Assembly (NCBI GenBank): GCA_963575745.1
Contig: CAUYUJ010012658.1
Coordinates: forward strand, 307,501-371,500
Source: Prorocentrum cordatum
Taxonomy: Eukaryota; Sar; Dinophyceae; Prorocentrales; Prorocentraceae
Direction: 5' to 3'
DNA length: 64,000 nt
The position numbers were made by a program, and so were the translations under genes. How positions within the stretch are numbered: the stretch's first letter is position 1; each line of letters starts with the position of its first letter. This document shows positions 58,601-64,000 of this stretch, in pieces. The notes under the pieces were generated by a model. The model searched no databases. It worked only from the letters and a program-made list of their open reading frames with translations, and was not told the origin of the DNA.

Positions 58601-59160
58601 CCTCCTCCTCCTCCTTTCCCGGCCGTGCCTTCCCGTCCTCCTGCTGCCACCCACCTCCCTCCGCACCCTGGCCCCCGTCTGCTTATTCCGACCGACCGGC
58701 CGACGGTGCCCCCCCGTGCCCCTCCTCCTTCCCCCAGGGCCCCCCCCCCCCTGCTGGTTCCGGCCGACCGACTGTGCGCCCCTCTACTCAACCGGTGGCC
58801 CCCTTCCCCCGTGCCCCCCCCCCCCCCTCTGCTTATTCCGGCCGGCCGACGGTGCCCCCCCTTGCCCGACCATCGCGGCCCGTGCCCCCCCCATTTCCCC
58901 AATTGCCCCCCCCCACCCCCCCCTCTGCTTATTCCGACCGACCGGCCGTGCTCCCCCATGCCCGACCGTGGCCCCCCCTCCCTCCCTCATGCCCCTCGTG
59001 GCCCCCGCTCTGCTTATTCCGACCGAGCGACCGTGGTGTCAAATTACACCACCATGGTTCCGACGAGCGCACAGTGAAGGAACAAAAATCGTCACACCAA
59101 GGCGTCCAAGAGCGAACAATTTATACATATATATATATATATACTTATCCATGGTATCTT
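58601..59160. other. C-rich degenerate repeats and (AT)n
   Basis: A degenerate unit containing CTGCTTATTCCGACCGACCG followed by GTGCCCCCC recurs at about 58677, 58832, 58926 and 59008. An ATAT run lies at 59126-59142. Confidence 0.6.
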
Positions 59161-60235
59161 AGTTGTGCTTCTTGGGGCCCTCTCGAACGGATTCGTGAAG
59201 GCCTCTCGGGGCGTCTTAGAAGCATCTTTGTCCGTCTTTGACCGATCGTTCGACGACTCGGGGCCATATATTTTTCCACCAATCTGGGGGTCCCTGGGGG
59301 CCCCCTTGGCCCTTTTTCGGGCCCTCGTGGCGCCCCAAATGCCCACGCGACACACCCCAGGCCCGCGCAAGAACGCCTGGGAAATCAAGGCCCGGGCCCT
59401 TACAAAACCTTGCACCCCTCCTTGCCTCTCCGGGCTGCCTGCGCCTTGGAGCACCCCACAACGCGCTGAAGACAGCGGATCTTGCCCCCCTCTCTTGGGA
59501 CCAAGCGTTTCGCTTCATACAAGGGGCCTGCATTAGAAACCACGCCGTTGACGCCTCGCAAACCTCGTCCGTCATTTTGAGATCACCTTCGTATCGCACC
59601 TTGCGCTGCGTCCACGCAGCCATGCTGCTATTCGCCACTCCCCCGTTCTGGTCACTCGCCAGAGTGTCGCAGCACTCGCACGCTTCCCCGACACTGCCAC
59701 AAATTGGCACCATCTCCATCTCCCATTGCCCCGCATACGTAATTGAATGATCATTGGCACGCGTGCCTCTTGTTCACACCGATTCTGCACTACATGTGAA
59801 CACATGAAAAAATCAGACACGAGGTGGGCATGTGGAGGAAACATATTGGGCCTGACGCGCTACACTCAGGAATGAAGCACATAGGTCCCGACCGAATCAA
59901 GCGACCTCGCGAGCATGAAACACTGAAGCTCCTCATGGGCTCAAGCGGCATGTCGTACTTGATCTCATCCTGCGTAGATGTCGTATTGAAGACTGCAACG
60001 CGAACGTGCACAATGAGACAGCGACCGCTCACGCATGCCTATGAAACCACATTTGTGTTCGCACCGCAACCTGCAACCCAATGGTGAGCGCATCACAATC
60101 CGCCACCGTGATTCTGGGTACGGAGTTGGCGTGTCCTCACTCCTGAAGAATCTCTTAGGTGCCCGGAGCCCAAACATGTCAAATCGTCTGGGGCTTCCCA
60201 TTTGCCCCCCGGGGTGTGCCGCGACCTAAGCCAAA
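59161..60235. other. Intergenic, no gene recognised
   Basis: Frames up to 170 codons occur on both strands, with no identifiable domain. The part from 59690 to 60150 is less GC-rich and unique-looking. Confidence 0.35.
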
Positions 60236-60660
60236 GAGCGCCCTGAGACGGGCCAGGAGAGCCCCAAGAAGCCCTCAAGACGATCCAAGAGGGCCTCGAG
60301 TTGCCGAACGATCGCTCCAGTACGCTCACGATGGCCCCCAGACGGCCCAAGAGGCCTCCAAGATCCCCAAGGAGGCCTCCACGAGACCTTCTATGACTGC
60401 CCCAAGAGGCCCACAGAAGGATTTTGGAGTTCTCGCCTTTTCGGCTTCCCGAGGCATTCAAGAGGGCCCCAAGACGGCCCAAGAGAACCCAAAGCAGCCC
60501 AAGAGGCGCTCAAAACGGCTCAAGAGGGTCCCAAGACGGCCCCCCAAGAGGGAGCACAACACGAAAATCCTAGCCTCCCGCCCCAAGAGGCCCCCAGGAA
60601 GCCCCATGAGGCCCCCAGGAGGCCCCCAAGAGGCGTCCAACCTGTTTCCAAAAGGCATCC
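60236..60660. repeat. CCCCAAGAGG decamer-like repeat, block 2
   Basis: Degenerate CCCAAGAGGCC/CCAAGACGGCC units throughout; same type as 14495-14660. Confidence 0.65.
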
Positions 60661-61854
60661 GAGACGCCTCCCACAAGATCCCAACCAACATCCAGTAGGC
60701 TCCATCCCCACAACCCAGGCACGGTGCCAGGATGAGTCGACGGTCATTAGGTACACCTGTGAACGAGATGCATCTTCAGAGTGCACAGAGACCTTGGGGC
60801 ACGTGCGTGCGCTACCCTCTCCGCGTGAAACTGTTGAGAGACTGCCAGATGTCTCTCCCGCACAGTCGGTTATCCTCAGAAGTAGTTAGCGCCAAAGAAG
60901 GCCGACACAGGCTGCTTGCTATCGGTGGAACTGAACGCGGAAGCGCGGAGATTTGGCTTCAAATGTCCTGAGGCTCATAAGCACAAGCAACACGGCAACC
61001 GCTGACTGCTGGCATGATCTGCGGCTGACGTTTCGCTTCCACTGCTCGCGAACGGTCAAGCTTTCCTTCTGGGGTGGACAGAAAGCTCTTCAAAATAATA
61101 ACCTTTGAATGAAAACGGCCCGCGCATGATACCCCTGAAACACATCCCCTTGAGGATCGAGAACAACACAAGGGCAATTCGCACATCGACCTAACAAGGC
61201 AAGAGCTCCATCAACCTCCGCCAGTCACCCCCCTCCCCCCTCTGGACTCGTGGGCGCGCATGCATGGATTAGCGATCCATGGATTTGGAGCGCGGTCACC
61301 AAATCCATGGATCGAGGGAGGTGCCCGCCCCAAATGCGGCCGGTGCCGCCTCGTTCGGCGGCGGGCATCCGCGATCTCCCATGGAGACGGGACCCATCGC
61401 TGATCCACGCCCCCCTTGATCCATGTCTGCGATCGCCTGGTGGACCTCTTCGATGCGTCGCCGCCAAGGAGACTCTCGAGCCTCCCCCCCCCCCTCCTCC
61501 CATCTCCCCCCCCCTCACCCCTCCCCCTCTCGACCCTCCCCCCCTCCCTCCCCCCCTCCCTCCCTCCCGAGCTGACGTTTTTGAGGGCCCAGCGGCGCCG
61601 TGAGCCCGACGAATTGCATCTGCTCGGGCCTCGGGGCCGTCAGAGAAACACTCGGGATGGAGAACACTGGCGCCAGGAAATTGGGTCGACATGCCCAGGA
61701 GTAGAAAAGGGAGAAAAAATGCATGCCCAGGAGCAGAAAAGGAGTAGAGAAGGAGTAGACAAGGAAACAACGGAGTAAAAAGGAGTAGACATGCCCAGGA
61801 GTAGAAAAACACCGTCGACATGCCCAAAAGCAGAAAATAGTAAAACGGCATAAA
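60661..61854. other. Intergenic, no gene recognised
   Basis: The less GC-rich part at 60690-61200 has no recognised ORF. ATCCATGGAT-type palindromic words occur at 61260-61310. Direct repeats of ATGCCCAGGAGTAGAAAA-type occur at 61690-61840. Confidence 0.5.
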
Positions 61855-62022
61855 GCCATAAACATAAACCTTTGGCGCTCCGCACGGATCTCTTGGATCT
61901 GCGCTGGGACCCCCTCCCTGGCGCCTCCGGCGCCGCCCCTGGCGCGCTCATCGCGCCAGTGAGGGGGGTCCAGCGCAGATCCGAGAAATCCGCGCGGAGC
62001 GCCAAAAGTCTATGTTTATGGC
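61855..62022. mobile_element. Fold-back family FB1, copy 3 (best preserved)
   Basis: Arms 61855-61915 and 61963-62022 pair over about 60 bp with few mismatches. From outside inwards: CCATAAACATA, TTTGGCGCTCCGC, TCTTGGATCTGCGCTGG, ACCCCC. The loop is GC-rich. No coding capacity. Such structure is typical of fold-back or MITE elements, or of a hairpin RNA precursor. Confidence 0.8.
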
Positions 62023-62540
62023 GCTTCTCTTCTTCGAAAAAGAGCCGCGCGTCGACACACACCAGAGCGTCGCACTCACCAGAGAGGCAAACCTCTCTTT
62101 TGCCTCTCTCTCTCTGTCTCTTCCCGGTGATCGATGGGTTGCTGCTGCGACGCTGACTTCCTCGAGAGGAAGGCCCACCCGCGAGCAGTTTTGTCCCAGA
62201 TGCATCCGCCACGCACGTGCCTCCCCCATTGTCCACTGTTCCTCGGGCCGGCGTGGCCCGCCGGCTGCCTGACCGCGTTGGCGTCAACCTTCGCCGCTGA
62301 AAAAAAAGTCCCCCCGCACGCGCACGTCCCAAGCTGCTCGCAAACGAGCTGTGATAAGAGGGGGTCCTGGCAGGGCCCGCACTCGCAGCAAACCTTCCGC
62401 GACGCTGGAAAGTCTGGAGGTAGGAAAGGGGTGTGGCAGAAAGAGGCAAGGTGCCAATCGTGAAAATGGCGATGCTGCCTGCGATGCACCACGTCGCCAG
62501 AGTCCCCTTTACATGAAATTAGCACCACACCACTTTATAC
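62023..62540. other. Intergenic, no gene recognised
   Basis: A CTCTCTCT tract lies at 62095-62125. The remainder is mixed sequence with no domain. Confidence 0.4.
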
Positions 62541-62545
62541 CATTA

Positions 62546-62696
62546 GGGGGCCACATGCGAATCCTACCCCTACCCCCCAACGATTTCTGAGGGAGAGGGT
62601 GGGGTTCACTTCGTTCGGGAGCTCCCAAGCCAAGTGAGTCCCACCCTCACCCTCCGAAATCGTGGGGGGCAGGGGTAGGGTTCGCACCTGGCCCCC
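62546..62696. mobile_element. MITE-like element MT1, full copy
   Basis: The 151-bp element is one long imperfect inverted repeat. Ends start GGGGGCCACATGCGAATCCT and the complementary GGGGGCCAGGTGCGAACCCT. Inner arms pair as CGATTTCTGAGG with CCTCCGAAATCG. TA flanks each side (62544-62545 and 62697-62698). The short copy at 34837-34919 shares ends and the CGATTTCTGAGGG interior. Confidence 0.8.
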
Positions 62697-62994
62697 TACC
62701 TCCAGAGAAGGGGCAAGCGCGACCGCCATCTGAAGGACCACCGGGATCCCGCGTGTCCTGCCAGCCCGCCAGCGGCTTGCCGTACAGCCTGGCGGGGGGG
62801 AGGGGCGGGCGGCAAGGGGGAGGCCCCAGGGCGCAAGTCATGCGCGGCCGAGCGGCCGAATAACGGGTGCCCGCAGGGAGGTCCAGGCTGTGACCTCGGC
62901 GGCCTTCTTCCTCCTCCTCCTCCTCCTCCTCCTTCCTCTGCCGAGGGATGGGGCAGACTCGAAGGCCGACAGATTATACCAACACGTATTTTTC

Positions 62995-63139
62995 CTCGGA
63001 GGTCCGCGCGGGCTTCGTTTTGGTCGGCGCCAGACGCCGCCTGGGGGCGGATCCGGCGCTGCCCCGAAGCAGCGCGATCTGCGCGCAGGGGGAGAGGGAT
63101 GGTCCGGCGCTGGCCAGAGAGGTGCGCGCGGACCTCCGA
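62995..63139. other. Fold-back sequence with 16-bp perfect arms
   Basis: CTCGGAGGTCCGCGCG (62995-63010) is the exact reverse complement of 63124-63139. GC-rich partly complementary sequence lies between. CCGCGCGGACCTCC also occurs at the right side of FB1 copy 2, so it may be a divergent FB1 relative. Confidence 0.6.
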
Positions 63140-63197
63140 GCGTCTGTGTACAGTCGGACCCGGACCAGAAGAACATCCTTCGATGGAGAAAAAAGCA

Positions 63198-63338
63198 CGC
63201 CATAAACATAAACTTGTGGCACTCCGCGCGGATGTCTTGGATCCGCGCGTGGGCCCCCGCGGCGGCGCCTCCGCGCGCCAGGGAAGGGGGGTCCGGCGCG
63301 GATCCAAGAAATCCGCGTGGAGCGCCAAAAGAATGGCG
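63198..63338. mobile_element. Fold-back family FB1, copy 4
   Basis: The left arm includes CGCCATAAACATAAACTT and ACTCCGCGCGGATGTCTTGG. The right arm includes GATCCAAGAAATCCGCGTGG and AGCGCCAAAAG. The centre is GC-rich. Same landmarks as copy 3. Confidence 0.75.
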
Positions 63339-63594
63339 TTTTTGCCCCTTCTGATCAAGAAAATGAAGCCCTCCGACGGCCAAAACACAACGAACATCCG
63401 AGGGTCCCCCCCCCGGCTGCACAAGAACCTCCAACAGAGGCGAGAGGAGGAGCGCGGGACTTGCCAGAGGCGCAAACCCGAGGCGCTGTGTGACGAGGGC
63501 AGGGCGAGGACAAATTGGCTGGGATAGAGAGAAGCTGGGAACTTCGAAGAACGGGCAAACCTGGCGGGGGAGGGGAGGAGAATGGGGAGGAATG

Positions 63595-63635
63595 GGAGGA
63601 GGAGGAGGAGGAGGAGGAGGAGGAGGAGGAGGACT
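63595..63635. repeat. (GGA)n microsatellite
   Basis: About 13 GGA triplets. Confidence 0.9.
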
Positions 63636-63700
63636 TTCCCCCCAGGACGACGTCCCTTTCCGCTCCTGCGGGCCTGCTGGCGGAGGGCGCGGGCCTCCTG

Positions 63701-64000
63701 TCAGGTCTCGTCGCCGTCCTCCAGAACGGTCCCGTAGTACTCCGTCCGCCCATGATCGTAGGCTTGGAGCTGCTTCGTAGGGCCACTTGCCCAGGCGATC
63801 GACCGTGGGGCCGTCTCGCGGGGCGCAGGTCTTCCCAGCAGGTGCCGTGGGGCTGTGCTGCTGGGGTCGGTTGTGGGTGTCTGGTCAGCTGATGCCGAGT
63901 CCTGCTCTTCGTGAGTCGTTGCGAGATTGTCAGTGCTGGTTGTCGTCGGCCTTCTCGTGCGGGTTCTCAGACGTAGCTGGCGTCGGAGCCCTCGCACTTC
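63701..64000 (-). CDS. Partial ORF at the right window edge, unknown function
   Basis: A minus-strand frame is open from the window edge to a TGA at 63701. The composition is ordinary and polar (TSTDNLATTHEEQDSASADQ), ending LQAYDHGRTEYYGTVLEDGD-ET. It could be a C-terminal exon or the end of a retroelement ORF. No domain can be seen in about 98 codons and the start lies outside the window. Confidence 0.35.
   Translation of the reverse strand, partial: EVRGLRRQLRLRTRTRRPTTTSTDNLATTHEEQDSASADQTPTTDPSSTAPRHLLGRPAPRETAPRSIAWASGPTKQLQAYDHGRTEYYGTVLEDGDET

Noticed and set aside
58584-59162. Pro-rich plus-strand ORFs
   Set aside because: They derive from C-rich degenerate repeats; no regular domain.

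Overview
This window looks like nuclear DNA of a dinoflagellate. The best evidence is four relics of the dinoflagellate trans-spliced leader (DinoSL), all on the minus strand: 34160-34180 (exact), 20044-20061, 19958-19975 and 3134-3154. GC-rich LINE retrotransposons with an endonuclease (EN), reverse transcriptase (RT) and RNase H (RNH), a likely GC-AG intron, and very abundant triplet microsatellites fit the same group. No rRNA, tRNA, CRISPR or prokaryotic operon structure was seen. Nearly all recognisable coding sequence lies on the minus strand and belongs to retroelements. There is a 100-base assembly gap at 20116-20215.

Layout. 1-3154: decayed LINE (El0) with a leader relic at its 5' end, coiled-coil pieces, an endonuclease domain and an EN-RT linker cut by the window edge. 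3.2-5.4 kb: (GGA)n/(GAT)n tracts and dispersed repeats. 5.47-12.49 kb: the most intact LINE (El1), with ORF1 (zinc finger and coiled coil) and an uninterrupted EN-RT-RNH ORF2. 12.5-17.8 kb: polypyrimidine/polypurine tracts, minisatellites and AT or palindromic repeats. 17.8-20.06 kb: LINE-derived minus-strand segment expanded into a 33-bp coding minisatellite, headed by two leader relics. 20.7-23.13 kb: a two-exon minus-strand gene of unknown function. 23.3-24.7 kb: large ATC and GAC/GGC triplet tracts. 24.9-34.18 kb: LINE El2, with ORF1, EN, RT, RNH and an extra downstream ORF, interrupted by a -1 frame change and two in-frame TGA codons. Its 5' end is an exact leader copy that touches an ATG. 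34.2-48 kb: dispersed repeats, small inverted-repeat (MITE-like) elements, a 95-bp minisatellite and triplet tracts. 48.57-48.89 kb: an exon-like or pseudogene fragment. 49-55 kb: mostly GC-rich sequence without a recognisable gene. 55.21-57.56 kb: ten copies of a roughly 232-bp satellite. 57.6-64 kb: decamer repeats, several fold-back elements and a partial open frame at the right edge.

How the parts relate. Leader relics at LINE 5' ends imply that LINE mRNAs were trans-spliced and then copied back into the genome. Every LINE 5' end seen here abuts a CCT-rich tract on the sense strand. El1 and El2 share a region of unknown function upstream of EN or RT, and El2 carries a third copy as a separate ORF after RNH. 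The 33-bp minisatellite at 17.8-19.65 kb shares flanking protein sequence with the acidic EN-RT spacer of El2, so it appears to be an amplified piece of a related LINE.
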